A DNA stretch of 64,000 bases from Geomicrobium sediminis (GCF_016908595.1 NZ_JAFBEC010000003.1:344209-408208), one strand, 5' to 3'. Numbered from the stretch's first letter, positions 26,364 through 35,815 are shown. A program made the numbers and translations. The notes: a model not told the origin generated them from the sequence alone.

Positions 26364-26391
26364 TTGACAGCGTACTTCTTAATTATATAAC
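26364..26391 (+). promoter_or_regulatory. Sigma-A-type promoter before the PaaD-like gene
   Basis: TTGACA at 26364-26369 and TATAAC at 26386-26391, 16 bp apart, lie about 50 bases upstream of the GTG start. Confidence 0.5.
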
Positions 26392-26444
26392 ATAATAGAA
26401 GGGGCCGTTTTGAAATCATGATATTGTAAGGTGGTGCAATCATT

Positions 26445-26954
26445 GTGAGTTCTACTCGTGAAGAAGAAGTGATGAAGGTTTTAGGTACGGTTGATGATCC
26501 GGAGCTTGCAGGAGTACGAATTCGAGATTTGGGCATGGTTCGTGAAGTTGCTGTTTGCGGTGGAGATGTACGCGTCATTCTCGTGCCAACATTTGTCGGA
26601 TGCCCAGCGCTCACGATTATTGAGAAGAACGTCAAAGAAGCGTTATGCACATTACCCTGGCTCACATCGTGTGACGTATCATTTTCGTTCGAAACGATGT
26701 GGTCAACCGAACAATTAACAGATGAAGGAAAAGAAAACTTGAAGAAAAATGGGATTGCGCCTCCTCCAACGGATTATGTGGAAGGCGAAGAATGGCACGT
26801 GGATTGTCCTTACTGTGATTCCCCGTATGTTTCGATGGATAACGTATTTGGTCCGACTGCATGTCGTTCAATTTTATACTGTCGCAGTTGTCGGAATCCA
26901 TTTGAAGCGATGAAGCCTGTTGTCCCTTTTACGTTAAACAACGCTCTTTCATAA
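26445..26954 (+). CDS. Orphan PaaD-like (MIP18-fold) protein with zinc ribbon
   Basis: Protein of 169 residues. The N-terminal half is the MIP18/PaaD domain: LGTVDDPELAGVRIRDLGMVREV, then LVPTFVGCPALTIIEKNV with the conserved Cys. The C-terminal half ends in a zinc ribbon, with CPYCDS and CRSCRN as the metal-binding pairs. PaaD (PaaJ) helps mature the phenylacetyl-CoA epoxidase PaaABCE, and MIP18 relatives such as SufT serve in iron-sulfur assembly. No paaA, B, C or E genes are nearby and the gene has its own promoter. It either serves a remote paa locus or is a stand-alone iron-sulfur maturation factor. Translation starts at GTG. Confidence 0.85.
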   Translation: MSSTREEEVMKVLGTVDDPELAGVRIRDLGMVREVAVCGGDVRVILVPTFVGCPALTIIEKNVKEALCTLPWLTSCDVSFSFETMWSTEQLTDEGKENLKKNGIAPPPTDYVEGEEWHVDCPYCDSPYVSMDNVFGPTACRSILYCRSCRNPFEAMKPVVPFTLNNALS

Positions 26955-26969
26955 GAAAGGGCATTTTTT
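26943..26969 (+). terminator. Terminator of the PaaD-like gene
   Basis: Stem GCTCTTTC / GAAAGGGC (one G-U pair) with an ATAA loop and six T. It overlaps the stop codon. Confidence 0.75.
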
Positions 26970-27029
26970 ATTCCCTTTTTGTCTGCATGTAGTACACTAA
27001 ATCACAACGATGATTAAGGGGAGAATGTG

Positions 27030-27578
27030 ATGGAATATCTTGATGTATTTGATAAGAATTACAAGCATATCGGAGTTGAAGAACGAACGAAAGTTCATCA
27101 AAAAGGGCTCTGGCACCATACGTTTCACTGTTGGTTGATTAAGAAAGAACACGATGAGACGTACGTTCTTTTTCAAAAACGTTCGAACACAAAAGAAGAC
27201 TATCCGGATTTGTTTGATATTAGCGCAGCTGGTCATCTTGAAGCAGGGGAAACGCCGAATGATGGGGTACGAGAAGTTGAAGAAGAATTAGGTTTGTCGT
27301 TCGCAATAGAAGAACTAGATTTTCTAGGTGTGATTCCTGTTGAAGCTTCGATGGGGATCGGAAAGTTCGATCGAGAGTATTGTTACACGTATAGCAAATT
27401 AGTTGATGACCAGTTGTTTAATCAACTTAAGTTAGATACTAAGGAAGTTGAGTCGGTTTCATGGTTCTCTTTAAAAGAATGTGAACAACTCTTATGTGAC
27501 AACGAGATTGACCCTCGTTTCGTTCCGCATCCAAAAGCTTATTATCAAAAAGTGATCGATGCCCTTTCTAAGATGTAA
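27030..27578 (+). CDS. Nudix hydrolase, isopentenyl-diphosphate isomerase-like
   Basis: Protein of 182 residues with a complete Nudix box, GHLEAGETPNDGVREVEEELGL, around residue 72. The N-terminal EYLDVFDKNYKHIGVEERTKVHQKGLWHHTFHCW resembles type I IDI and YfcD-type proteins. Such Bacillus proteins are generally annotated as Nudix hydrolases of unknown substrate. The ATG at 27030 is spaced well from AAGGGGAG; the GTG just before it is too close. True isomerase activity is not supported by sequence alone. Confidence 0.88.
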   Translation: MEYLDVFDKNYKHIGVEERTKVHQKGLWHHTFHCWLIKKEHDETYVLFQKRSNTKEDYPDLFDISAAGHLEAGETPNDGVREVEEELGLSFAIEELDFLGVIPVEASMGIGKFDREYCYTYSKLVDDQLFNQLKLDTKEVESVSWFSLKECEQLLCDNEIDPRFVPHPKAYYQKVIDALSKM

Positions 27579-27615
27579 TGATCATTAGGGCGCACATCGT
27601 CATCAAATTACAGAA

Positions 27616-27643
27616 TTGACAGTTTTTTTCAGCGTGCTATACT
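27616..27643 (+). promoter_or_regulatory. Promoter of the ABC exporter operon
   Basis: TTGACA at 27616-27621 and TATACT at 27638-27643 are 16 bp apart. They lie about 90 bases before the first exporter gene. Confidence 0.6.
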
Positions 27644-27730
27644 TGTTCCAAAAGACACGTTAGCGCTTCGTTGTAGTAATAATTGGTGATCGGCTGTAAC
27701 ATCGTGCCAATGGATTTACCGGGGGACATC

Positions 27731-29452
27731 ATGAGGAAATTAATTACGTATTTAAAGCCCTATACATTAATTATAGCTTTAGCGCTATTCATGATGGTTA
27801 TAGAATTGACGGTTGAACTTGCTCAGCCGTTGCTTATTGCCAGAATGATTGATGAAGGGATTGTCGTTGGAGAACTTAGCGTTGTCTTGCGATTAGGGTT
27901 GTTCATGGTCGTTTTATCGTTCGTGTCACTTGTTGCAGGAGTACTGAATTCTTTTTTAGCCGCACATATTAGTCAACAAGTCGGTTGGCAGTTGCGACAA
28001 GATCTCTTTACGAAGATTCAACGATTTTCTCTACATAATGTCACTCGTTTCAACAATGCGAAATTAACGACAAGGTTAACGAATGACGTCACTCAAATTC
28101 AGAATACGCTACTTATGTCAATGCGCATTATGGCCAGAGCGCCGGCTTTAGTTGTCGGTGGTGTCATCATGGCTCTTGTTGTGAATTGGCGCATTGCGAT
28201 CATATTACTTGTTACCGTTCCACTACTCTTCGTTTTACTACTTTGGCTATTTATCGCTGCCAGTTCACGTTTCCGTAAAGTCCAGCATCATTTAGATGAA
28301 TTAAATACAATCGTCCATGAAAACATTCAAGCCATCCGTTTAATTAAAGCCTATGTGAAAGAACGCTCAGAACAAAAGCGCTTTGTTCAAGGAGCAAGCA
28401 AGTTACGTGATCAGACAATTTCTGCCTTTCGCTACGTTGAAGTGACGATGCCAATCATTCTTTTATTGATGAATGTGAGCATCTTGGCAATTCTTTGGTT
28501 TGGTCAAGCGTATATTCAGGTAGGTCAAGCAACGACAGGTGAAATTGTCGCCATTATTAACTATAGCACTCGTACAGCGATGGCTTTAGGAATTTTCTCG
28601 ATGATTATTATGAACTTATCGAGAACAAAAGCGTCCAGTGCACGTCTGTTTGAAGTGATGGAATCTCCAGTTGATGATTTAGAGAGCAATGTCCATCAAG
28701 GAGAAACTACAAAACTAAGCGGAAAGCTTGAATTTAGGAATGTGAGTTTCGCCTACGATCCTAATCAGCCCCGTGTTTTAAAAAAGATATCGTTTACGAT
28801 TAATCCTGGTGAAAAGGTCGCCATACTCGGTGCAACAGGTTCAGGAAAAACGACGTTAATGCAGCTCGTTTCAAGGCTTTATGAACCGAATGAAGGAAGT
28901 ATACTATACGACGATCAGCCAGGTTCAACCTATGCAACTTCTTCAATCCGAGCTCAAGTCGGATACGTTGCACAACATGTGCATTTATTTTCTGGGCAGT
29001 TAAAAGAAGTTGTGGCCTTTGGCAAACAAAATGCGACTGAATCTGAGATCATAGATGCTTTAGAACGGGCTCAATTATCTGAAACGATTGAAAAGCTACC
29101 AGAAGGAATAAAAACTAGAATTGGTCAAAAGGGGATCAACTTATCAGGAGGACAGAAACAACGACTCACAATTGCTCGGGCGTTGCTTCGGAATCCAGCG
29201 ATTTTGCTGTTAGATGATAGTACGAGTGCATTGGATATGAAAACGGAGCATGCTTTCTTGCGTGCACTTGAAGATTTACGGTGTACGACATTACTCGTAA
29301 CACAAAAGGTCGCAACGACGAAGAAAATGGATCGAATTATGTTGTTAGACGATGGTGAATTAATCGCCACAGGTACTCACAAAGAATTGTTAAAATCGAG
29401 TACGTTGTACCGAGAGATTACGAAGTCGCAACAAGATGGTGATCGTCTATGA
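27731..29452 (+). CDS. yheI: Heterodimeric ABC exporter, subunit with degenerate Walker B
   Basis: Membrane-ATPase fusion of 573 residues: six transmembrane helices (about residues 1-310) and a nucleotide-binding domain with Walker A GATGSGKTT and signature LSGGQKQR. Walker B is AILLLDDSTSALD, with Asp in place of the catalytic Glu. This is the hallmark of the non-catalytic site in heterodimeric exporters such as BmrCD (YheI/YheH). The ATG at 27731 is close to a GGGGG ribosome site; the upstream in-frame start lacks one. Its stop overlaps the partner gene by four bases (ATGA), which implies 1:1 synthesis. The substrate is probably drug-like or lipid. Confidence 0.88.
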   Translation: MRKLITYLKPYTLIIALALFMMVIELTVELAQPLLIARMIDEGIVVGELSVVLRLGLFMVVLSFVSLVAGVLNSFLAAHISQQVGWQLRQDLFTKIQRFSLHNVTRFNNAKLTTRLTNDVTQIQNTLLMSMRIMARAPALVVGGVIMALVVNWRIAIILLVTVPLLFVLLLWLFIAASSRFRKVQHHLDELNTIVHENIQAIRLIKAYVKERSEQKRFVQGASKLRDQTISAFRYVEVTMPIILLLMNVSILAILWFGQAYIQVGQATTGEIVAIINYSTRTAMALGIFSMIIMNLSRTKASSARLFEVMESPVDDLESNVHQGETTKLSGKLEFRNVSFAYDPNQPRVLKKISFTINPGEKVAILGATGSGKTTLMQLVSRLYEPNEGSILYDDQPGSTYATSSIRAQVGYVAQHVHLFSGQLKEVVAFGKQNATESEIIDALERAQLSETIEKLPEGIKTRIGQKGINLSGGQKQRLTIARALLRNPAILLLDDSTSALDMKTEHAFLRALEDLRCTTLLVTQKVATTKKMDRIMLLDDGELIATGTHKELLKSSTLYREITKSQQDGDRL

Positions 29453-31278
29453 AAACACAATTAAAAGCACCATTTCAGCATGACGTTTCCCATTTAGAAG
29501 ACATGCTAAAAAAACATTCTGCTGCGGATCAACCGAAAGGAAAGAAGCCAAAAAACATCGGTCAGACGTTATGGCAACTTTGGGAAACAATGCGCAAAGA
29601 ACGACTTAAGCTCGTTATCGTGTTTTTACTCGTTGCAATGAGTGCACTACTTGCGTTAGCGGGACCATTTATCGTAGGAATGAGCATTGATCGTTTCATC
29701 GCGACCGGGGAAGTTAATGGATTCGTATGGATGCTCGGGTTGTTACTAATCGTCTATCTATTTCATTCACTCACCGTATGGCTGCAACAATTTGTCATGA
29801 TTGGCATTTCACAACGAACCGTTTATCGGTTGCGCTCTCAACTATTTGACCATCTATTGCAGTTGCCGATTCGATTTTTTGATCGCTCTGAACAAGGTGA
29901 TCTCATTAGTCGAGTGAACAATGACATCGAGAACGTTAGCAATACGTTGAACTCATCGGTAATTCAAGTGTTTACGAGTGTGATTACACTTATTGGAATA
30001 GTCATTGTCATGCTTTACTTAAGTCCAATTTTAACGCTCGTTGCCATGCTAGTCGTTCCGATGATGTTCTTTGGTATTCGATGGATTACGAAACGAACGC
30101 GAGTGTTATTTAAAGAACAACAGTCTCATCTTGGCGAGCTGAATGGTTATAGTGAAGAGGCGATTTCCGCTCATTCAATTACGAAAATGTTCTCACAAGA
30201 AGATCAAATGATTGAGCGGTTTCAAGAGAAAAATGCAACACTTAGGGAAACTGGATTTTGGGCGCAAGTGTATTCAGGGTTGATTCCTAAGTTTATGAAT
30301 GCGTTAAACAGCTTTAGTTTTGCGATTATCGCCTTAGCAGGTGGTGTGTTAGCTGTTAATGGCCTCGTCACTGTTGGTGTAATTGTTATTTTTGTAGAAT
30401 ATTCAAGGCAGTTTACACGTCCATTAAACGATCTTGCAAACCAATTTAACCTTGTATTGTCAGCGATTGCAGGAGCTGAGCGGGTATTTAGTGTGCTTGA
30501 AGAAGAGAAGGAACAAGCAGACGAACAGGATGCAAAAGTCATCGATTGGAAAGTCCAAGGGAATGTTCAATTTCAAAATGTATCGTTTTCTTATGATACA
30601 ACGCCGACTATTCAAGATGTTACGTACCATGTAAATGCAGGACAAACAGTGGCTCTTGTCGGTAAGACGGGAGCAGGAAAAACGACGATGATGAATTTGT
30701 TGACCCGATTTTATGAACTTGATGAAGGGGAGATCCTTCTTGATGGCATTTCCATATCGACACTAACGAGAGACAGTTTACGAGAGAATATGGCAGTCGT
30801 TTTACAAGATCCATTTTTATTTCATGAGACGGTATTGGAAAATGTTCGCTACAGTGTGCCAGAAGCAACAAGGGATGAGGTCATTGAAGCATGTAAATTA
30901 GCCAATGCCCATCCGTTTATCCGAGAGTTGTCTCAAGGATATGACACGATGCTTGAAGATGGAAAAGGAATTAGCCAAGGCCAAAAACAATTGCTGTCCA
31001 TCGCGAGAGCAATATTACGTAACCCTAAGTTATTGTTGCTTGATGAAGCCACAAGCAGTATCGATTCAGTAACAGAAATGCATTTGCAACGGGCATTGGA
31101 TACGTTGATGCAAGGAAGAACGAGCTTTGTTATTGCCCATCGACTCAACACTGTCAAAAATGCTGACCAATTGTTCATCTTTGATGACGGTACAATTGTT
31201 GAGCATGGAAGTCATGAAGAACTGATGGATCAACGTGGGGTGTATTATGAACTTCACACAGCCCAACAGTTTGATTGA
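29449..31278 (+). CDS. yheH: Heterodimeric ABC exporter, catalytic subunit
   Basis: Partner of the preceding gene, 609 residues. An N-terminal extension of about 45 residues precedes six transmembrane helices. The ATPase domain has Walker A GKTGAGKTT, a signature written ISQGQKQL and an intact Walker B LLLLDEATSSID with the catalytic Glu. The altered signature with the consensus Walker B complements the degenerate Walker B of its partner, so the pair has one competent and one degenerate ATP site. The closest familiar relatives are YheH/BmrD multidrug exporters. It is directly followed by the GlcNAc kinase-like gene. Confidence 0.88.
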   Translation: MKTQLKAPFQHDVSHLEDMLKKHSAADQPKGKKPKNIGQTLWQLWETMRKERLKLVIVFLLVAMSALLALAGPFIVGMSIDRFIATGEVNGFVWMLGLLLIVYLFHSLTVWLQQFVMIGISQRTVYRLRSQLFDHLLQLPIRFFDRSEQGDLISRVNNDIENVSNTLNSSVIQVFTSVITLIGIVIVMLYLSPILTLVAMLVVPMMFFGIRWITKRTRVLFKEQQSHLGELNGYSEEAISAHSITKMFSQEDQMIERFQEKNATLRETGFWAQVYSGLIPKFMNALNSFSFAIIALAGGVLAVNGLVTVGVIVIFVEYSRQFTRPLNDLANQFNLVLSAIAGAERVFSVLEEEKEQADEQDAKVIDWKVQGNVQFQNVSFSYDTTPTIQDVTYHVNAGQTVALVGKTGAGKTTMMNLLTRFYELDEGEILLDGISISTLTRDSLRENMAVVLQDPFLFHETVLENVRYSVPEATRDEVIEACKLANAHPFIRELSQGYDTMLEDGKGISQGQKQLLSIARAILRNPKLLLLDEATSSIDSVTEMHLQRALDTLMQGRTSFVIAHRLNTVKNADQLFIFDDGTIVEHGSHEELMDQRGVYYELHTAQQFD

Positions 31279-31294
31279 AGGGGAGATCTCGGTG

Positions 31295-32251
31295 ATGAAG
31301 ACTGTGATTGCAATTGATGGTGGCGGGACAAAAACGATTGCGGTGCTCGTGCACGACCAAAGGGTTGTTGCTTACACGAAAGTCGGGGGAACAAATCTTG
31401 CGAGCGTTGATACAAACAAAATCCAAGCGCTATTAAAGCAAGCGATGAACGACTTAGAAACACAGGCGGAACGAGCATTTGCAAGTGTTTCCGCCGTGTT
31501 TGCCGGAATGTCTGGTGGTGGAAGGGCGACTGAACAGCTGAAGGTGAAACGGTCATTACAACCATACGTAAGTGCAAATGCCAAAATCATCGTCGATAGC
31601 GATGTATTATCAGCATTGTATAGTGGAACATTCGGCGAACGAGGGATCGTATCCATTGCTGGAACAGGTGCTGTCGTTTACGGCATAAATGCTCGTGGCG
31701 AGTATGCGCGAGTGGGTGGATGGGGTTATTTGTTTGAAGATGCAGGCAGTGGGTTTGAACTCGGGCGTCAAGCAATTCTTCGAAGCATGCACAATGACGA
31801 TCAAAATCGTACGCTTACTCATCTCGATCAAGCAGTGCTTCAGCATTACGACGTGGAAAATATGCAAGCGTTGATTCCGATCATTTATGAGAACGGTAAA
31901 GAACGGGAGCGAATTGCTTCATTTAGCCCAGTGTTATCACAATTAGCGAGTGCAGGCGATCTTGAAGCTAATGAGATCATTTCACACGCTCGTGTGAAAC
32001 AAGCTGACGCAATTAAACAGGTGAAATCACAGTTGTTCCAACAAGACGAGGCGTGTGTGGTTGTCCTTGCAGGTAGTGTCTATCAAGAGCTGCATTTATG
32101 GAAACCATTCTTCGAAAAAAGCCTTGATTTAGTAAAAGTTACTCGCCCGAAGTACCAACCTATTGCTGGTGCAATTGTTGCTTGTGATCTTACTATGCAG
32201 CAAATGCGTACAAAAGAAGCGTATGAAAAGTTGTTTGAAATGTTGCCGTAA
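31295..32251 (+). CDS. BadF/BadG-type ATPase, N-acetylglucosamine kinase-like
   Basis: Actin-fold sugar kinase of about 318 residues. Phosphate-binding DGGGTKT is at residues 8-14, the SIAGTGAVVYG loop near 125 and GGWGYLFEDAGSGFELGRQAI near 140; all are typical of bacterial GlcNAc/MurNAc kinases such as MurK. It would phosphorylate amino sugars from cell-wall recycling. The ATG at 31295 (or the GTG one codon earlier) follows AAGGGGAG; the longer in-frame ORF starts inside the exporter gene. It lies 16 bases after the exporter and may be co-transcribed. No other wall-recycling genes are near. Confidence 0.82.
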   Translation: MKTVIAIDGGGTKTIAVLVHDQRVVAYTKVGGTNLASVDTNKIQALLKQAMNDLETQAERAFASVSAVFAGMSGGGRATEQLKVKRSLQPYVSANAKIIVDSDVLSALYSGTFGERGIVSIAGTGAVVYGINARGEYARVGGWGYLFEDAGSGFELGRQAILRSMHNDDQNRTLTHLDQAVLQHYDVENMQALIPIIYENGKERERIASFSPVLSQLASAGDLEANEIISHARVKQADAIKQVKSQLFQQDEACVVVLAGSVYQELHLWKPFFEKSLDLVKVTRPKYQPIAGAIVACDLTMQQMRTKEAYEKLFEMLP

Positions 32252-32430
32252 GTCGTTTCCGTTCTATCACTCATGAAGAAGTGATACACTTGCACCAAAG
32301 CAGTTCGTGGATTCGTTTTGATGAAATACCATTTCCCGGGGAATAATTCTTTTGTACTGTTTCTTAACGTTTAGTTAAAAATCGGTGTGAAAGTTAGCAA
32401 TCGTGATGGAGAGTTCTGGAGGGTGTTATT

Positions 32431-33138
32431 GTGTTACAGCCTATGAAAGGTCAATTGGAGCGAGCGATATTTGTAGAACGTCCAAACAGATTTATAATTA
32501 TGGCGAGTCGTTCAAATGGGGAACACGTACGTGTACATCTTCCTGATCCTGGTAGGCTTCAGGAGATTTTAGAACCGGGCAGAGTGCTGTACTTGCGTTT
32601 TCATGATAATCCAAACCGCAAAACGAACTGGTCGGCCGTTTTAGCGGAGCGAGAAGATCAACGTGGCTTTGTCGCACTTGAGACGATAAACGCGAATGCC
32701 CTTGCAAAGCTTGCTATCGAAAATCATAGGATCCCATCACTTGAGCCGTGGTCGATTGTTCGTCAAGAATATACGTATGGCGACTCAAGATGGGATTTTC
32801 TTTTAGAAAACGGAAAAGAACAAGCTTTGTTAGAAGTCAAAAGTGTTACGTATGGTATTGACGGAACGGGTTACTTTCCGGACGCAGTGACAAAGCGGGG
32901 CACAAAGCATGTTCAAGAATTGCACCGAATTGCCAAGTCAACAAACTATAAAAGTATTGTATTATTCATTGCTCAGCGAGACGATCTATCGTGTATTCGA
33001 CCTGCTGAACACATTGATCCGCAATTTGCAAAAGCATTGACTGATGCACACGAAAATGTAACGATCGTTGGTTTGAAAACGAGACCAACAATAGATGGAT
33101 ATGAGGTTCTTGATGAACTACCAGTTTTATTTTCATAA
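32431..33138 (+). CDS. sfsA: SfsA family protein
   Basis: Protein of 235 residues matching the SfsA family: HLPDPGRLQEILEPG near the start, the ETINANALAKLAIENHRIPSLEP stretch, then SRWDFLLENGKEQALLEVKSVTY and FPDAVTKRGTKHVQEL. The Asp, Glu and Lys of the last two segments form a PD-(D/E)XK nuclease-like site. SfsA was named for sugar-fermentation stimulation in E. coli; its biochemical role is unsettled and nucleic-acid binding has been proposed. It starts at GTG after a GGAGGG site. Confidence 0.9.
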   Translation: MLQPMKGQLERAIFVERPNRFIIMASRSNGEHVRVHLPDPGRLQEILEPGRVLYLRFHDNPNRKTNWSAVLAEREDQRGFVALETINANALAKLAIENHRIPSLEPWSIVRQEYTYGDSRWDFLLENGKEQALLEVKSVTYGIDGTGYFPDAVTKRGTKHVQELHRIAKSTNYKSIVLFIAQRDDLSCIRPAEHIDPQFAKALTDAHENVTIVGLKTRPTIDGYEVLDELPVLFS

Positions 33139-33160
33139 GAAGGAAGTGAAAAGAAGACAA

Positions 33161-33697
33161 ATGACCTTAGAGCAATGGTTTGAAAAGGGAATGTCAATCG
33201 AGCAATACGTAAGTGAAATGGAGAAGAATAGAGAACATCTACATTATATTTACGAGCAGTTTCAGCTACCAAAGGGTAAAGATCAGCTTGAGCGTAACCT
33301 TAGAGCAATTATTTTAACTGAAGATTGGTGCGGAGATGCGATGGTAAACGTGCCGATTCTTATGCATATTGCAGAGCATCACAACATCGAATTACGTGTG
33401 TTATTGCGTGATAAGAATTTGGAGTTAATGGATCAATACTTAACGAACGGTACAGCTCGCTCGATTCCGATCTTTATCTTTATCGATGATGAAGGACATG
33501 AAGTTGCCAAGTGGGGACCAAGAGCACCAGAAGTACAAGAGCGCGTCAGTGCTCTTATGAGCAACTTACCAGAAAAAACAGCTCCAAACTATGATGAAGA
33601 ATTCAAAAAAGCAATCAAGTCAATGACGACGATGTATCGAGAAGACGAGCAAATTTGGTCGGACGTCTATCATAGCATTCAGTCAACATTGCGATAA
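33161..33697 (+). CDS. Thioredoxin-like protein with a single active-site Cys
   Basis: Thioredoxin-fold protein of 178 residues (Thioredoxin_9 type). The active-site region is LTEDWCGDAMVNVPIL, which retains only the first Cys of the usual CxxC. The cis-Pro segment is ARSIPIFIFIDDEG. A single Cys points to a monothiol function, perhaps with bacillithiol, whose deacetylase is coded next on the opposite strand. The ATG at 33161 matches the usual start of homologues; a GTG at 33146 nearer the AAGGAA site would add five residues. Confidence 0.8.
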   Translation: MTLEQWFEKGMSIEQYVSEMEKNREHLHYIYEQFQLPKGKDQLERNLRAIILTEDWCGDAMVNVPILMHIAEHHNIELRVLLRDKNLELMDQYLTNGTARSIPIFIFIDDEGHEVAKWGPRAPEVQERVSALMSNLPEKTAPNYDEEFKKAIKSMTTMYREDEQIWSDVYHSIQSTLR

Positions 33698-33729
33698 AAA
33701 AACAGAGCGAGTTATACTTCCTCGCTCTG
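33696..33729 (-). terminator. Terminator of bshB2 (minus strand)
   Basis: The stem CAGAGCGAG / CTCGCTCTG is flanked on its left by seven A, which read as T on the minus strand. It overlaps the end of bshB2. Confidence 0.8.
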
Positions 33730-34386
33730 CTTGTAAGTCCAAAACGTTTCGTAACGAATCCATGCTTCAGGGTCAGTTGCACCTTCTTTAAGTTTTTGTT
33801 TCGTAATGGCGTCAACTTCGAGTGCTTGCGATCGGTGCGCGCGAATGGCTTCTTTCTTCATCTCTAGATATGGAGAGATGTCGAAGACTACGTCAGGTTC
33901 ACCGATATGTTGCTCAGCATCTGCCGTAATGGCTTTTGTTAGGAGTGTTGGTCTTTTAGAATGATCCATCATTTTGATTGCTTCGACGACAGCTTCGCCG
34001 GTTGCATCATGGTCGGGGTGAATACTATGGCCGGGATAGAAAGTGATTACCGTTGTTGGTTGATGTTCTACAATGACGTTAAGCAAGTGGTTAGCCACTG
34101 TACTCGTTAGTTCAAATTCTAACGTTTTGTCACGATAGCCAAGGTGAATAAATTGGTCAACACCCATGATACTTAAGGCATCTTCCAGTTCTTTTTTTCG
34201 GATGTGTGGCAACGTCTCACGATTTGCAATCGGGGGCATTCCGAAGTTTCTGCCCATTTCACCGAGTGTTAAAGAGACTGCGCTAACATACGCGTCTTTT
34301 GTACGTTTATAGTGTTGAACCGTTCCGGCAGCTGAAAAAGTTTCATCATCAGGGTGCGGAAAAATTAGCATTACGTTTTCGGTCAT
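33712..34386 (-). CDS. bshB2: Bacillithiol biosynthesis deacetylase BshB2
   Basis: Zinc-dependent LmbE-family deacetylase of 224 residues that removes the acetyl group from GlcNAc-malate or recycles bacillithiol S-conjugate products. The zinc motif PHPDDE lies near residue 11, and the second motif GHSIHPDHDATGEAVVEAI near 114. SLTLGEMGRNFGMPPIANRETLPHIRKKELEDA is typical of the BshB2 (YojG) branch. It follows yojF by 15 bases, as in Bacillus subtilis. Bacillithiol marks the organism as a Bacillus-type Firmicute. Confidence 0.92.
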   Translation of the reverse strand: MTENVMLIFPHPDDETFSAAGTVQHYKRTKDAYVSAVSLTLGEMGRNFGMPPIANRETLPHIRKKELEDALSIMGVDQFIHLGYRDKTLEFELTSTVANHLLNVIVEHQPTTVITFYPGHSIHPDHDATGEAVVEAIKMMDHSKRPTLLTKAITADAEQHIGEPDVVFDISPYLEMKKEAIRAHRSQALEVDAITKQKLKEGATDPEAWIRYETFWTYKQSEEV

Positions 34387-34401
34387 CGTTTTTTCACGTC
34401 C

Positions 34402-34743
34402 TTACTCAAATGGTGTTGTGCTAAGTTGTAAAGCGATTTGCATTTTGCCATCATCGTCAAATCCATACATTAAAAGTGCTTCAGTAAAAGTATGATCACT
34501 ATGCGTCAAGCCATCCGCATAAAGCCATCCATCGCTCGTTTTTAAGCCGACGCGAAATGGAGAATCTCCAGTTACTTTCCCTTCAATTAACTTCGCTTTC
34601 GCATTTCGAACAAAGCCAGAAGCGGCTTTACCATGACGATATGCAGCATAAGCGCCGTTCGTCATTTCAAAATGTACGTAGATTTCATGATTAAAGTACT
34701 GTGATAAGTTTTCTTGAAGTTCTTCTTTGTTTATCTCAATCAT
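34402..34743 (-). CDS. yojF: YojF family protein (DUF1806)
   Basis: Small cytoplasmic protein of 113 residues, the standard YojF length. It has VHFEMTNGAYAAYRHGKAASGFVRNAKAKL and an aromatic-rich GLKTSDGWLYADGLTHSD stretch. It is nearly always coded with bshB2, and that pairing is kept here. Its biochemical role is not known. It begins with ATG behind a GGATGAG-type site and is divergent from the LD-carboxypeptidase gene. Confidence 0.88.
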   Translation of the reverse strand: MIEINKEELQENLSQYFNHEIYVHFEMTNGAYAAYRHGKAASGFVRNAKAKLIEGKVTGDSPFRVGLKTSDGWLYADGLTHSDHTFTEALLMYGFDDDGKMQIALQLSTTPFE

Positions 34744-34863
34744 CGTCTCATCCTTTCTCTTAATTTAGTGTAGCGTCTTTCTCTCTTTATGGAAAAGAAT
34801 TTGCATAGGTCTGACGTCTATTTCATATAGTGTACCCAAGCCAAACGGAACGTAGGTGAAGGG

Positions 34864-35784
34864 ATGGTTGTAAGACCTGCAAGTTTACAAGCGAATGATA
34901 CGGTTGGTATTGTCAGCTTAGGAAGTCCACTCGATCCGAATATTATAAATGAACGTATTCTCTATTTAGAAAGTCTTGGCTTCAATGTTCTTGTTGGAGA
35001 AAGTGTTTTTCGTTATACTGGGTTTTTATCTGGCAGTGATGAAGAACGTGCGAATGATTTCATGCGTATGATTGTTAATGAGCAAGTAAAGTGGATTTTG
35101 CCAGTTCGAGGTGGAGTCGGGGTAGCGGGGATCTTGCGATACTTAGATTGGGATTTGATTCGTCAGAACCCTAAAATCGTAACGGGCTATAGCGACATTA
35201 CCGTTCTGCTTAACGCGCTTTATCAGTTTGCTGACTTAGAAACGCTTCATTCCCTCATGTTAATTGATTTTAAATTGTCGACACCGGCGTTTAATTTCAA
35301 TCAATTGTTCCGAGCAATTTCAAACACTCAAGTTCCTTACACAATTGAAAATCCTAGACGTATGCTTCGGTATTCAATTGTTCCTGGTGTTGCTGAAGGG
35401 GAAATTGTTGGAGGGAATCTTACGTCACTCATTGGTACGCTTGCTACACCCTATGAAATTGATACAGCTGAAAAGCTATTCTTTATTGAAGAAGTGAATG
35501 AACCAGTCCATCGTGTATATCGACAATTGCTTCACTTAGAGGAAGCTGGAAAGTTCGACGATTGTGCTGGTGTGTTAATCGGACGATGTACGAACTGTCA
35601 AACGTCATATGGTGTGAATTATGAACAGTTATTAGAAGAATTCTTCTCATCAATTGGAAAACCGACGCTTGCGAATATCGCCTCAGGACATGGGCAATAT
35701 AAGACGACAATTCCAATAGGTGCAGAAGCGATTATGGACAGCGAGAACGATGTTATTGAAACGATAAATCCAGTCGTTATCTAG
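34864..35784 (+). CDS. LD-carboxypeptidase, S66 family
   Basis: Cytoplasmic serine peptidase of 306 residues that removes the terminal D-Ala from wall-derived tetrapeptides during recycling. The nucleophile is the Ser of VTGYSDITVLL (near residue 109). The Glu/His partners are the FFIEEVNEPVHRVYR segment and the ASGHGQYKTTIPIG segment near the end. MccF, which cleaves a peptide antibiotic, is a relative, but length and context favour the recycling enzyme. The start ATG lies eight bases after an AGGTGA site. Confidence 0.88.
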   Translation: MVVRPASLQANDTVGIVSLGSPLDPNIINERILYLESLGFNVLVGESVFRYTGFLSGSDEERANDFMRMIVNEQVKWILPVRGGVGVAGILRYLDWDLIRQNPKIVTGYSDITVLLNALYQFADLETLHSLMLIDFKLSTPAFNFNQLFRAISNTQVPYTIENPRRMLRYSIVPGVAEGEIVGGNLTSLIGTLATPYEIDTAEKLFFIEEVNEPVHRVYRQLLHLEEAGKFDDCAGVLIGRCTNCQTSYGVNYEQLLEEFFSSIGKPTLANIASGHGQYKTTIPIGAEAIMDSENDVIETINPVVI

Positions 35785-35815
35785 TTTTTGGCACAAAATC
35801 TTTTTATACACCCTC

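Noticed and set aside
32252..32430. Possible RNA element in the gap before sfsA
   Set aside because: Only a weak 7-bp hairpin near 32260 without T-run was seen, and no riboswitch-like conserved core.
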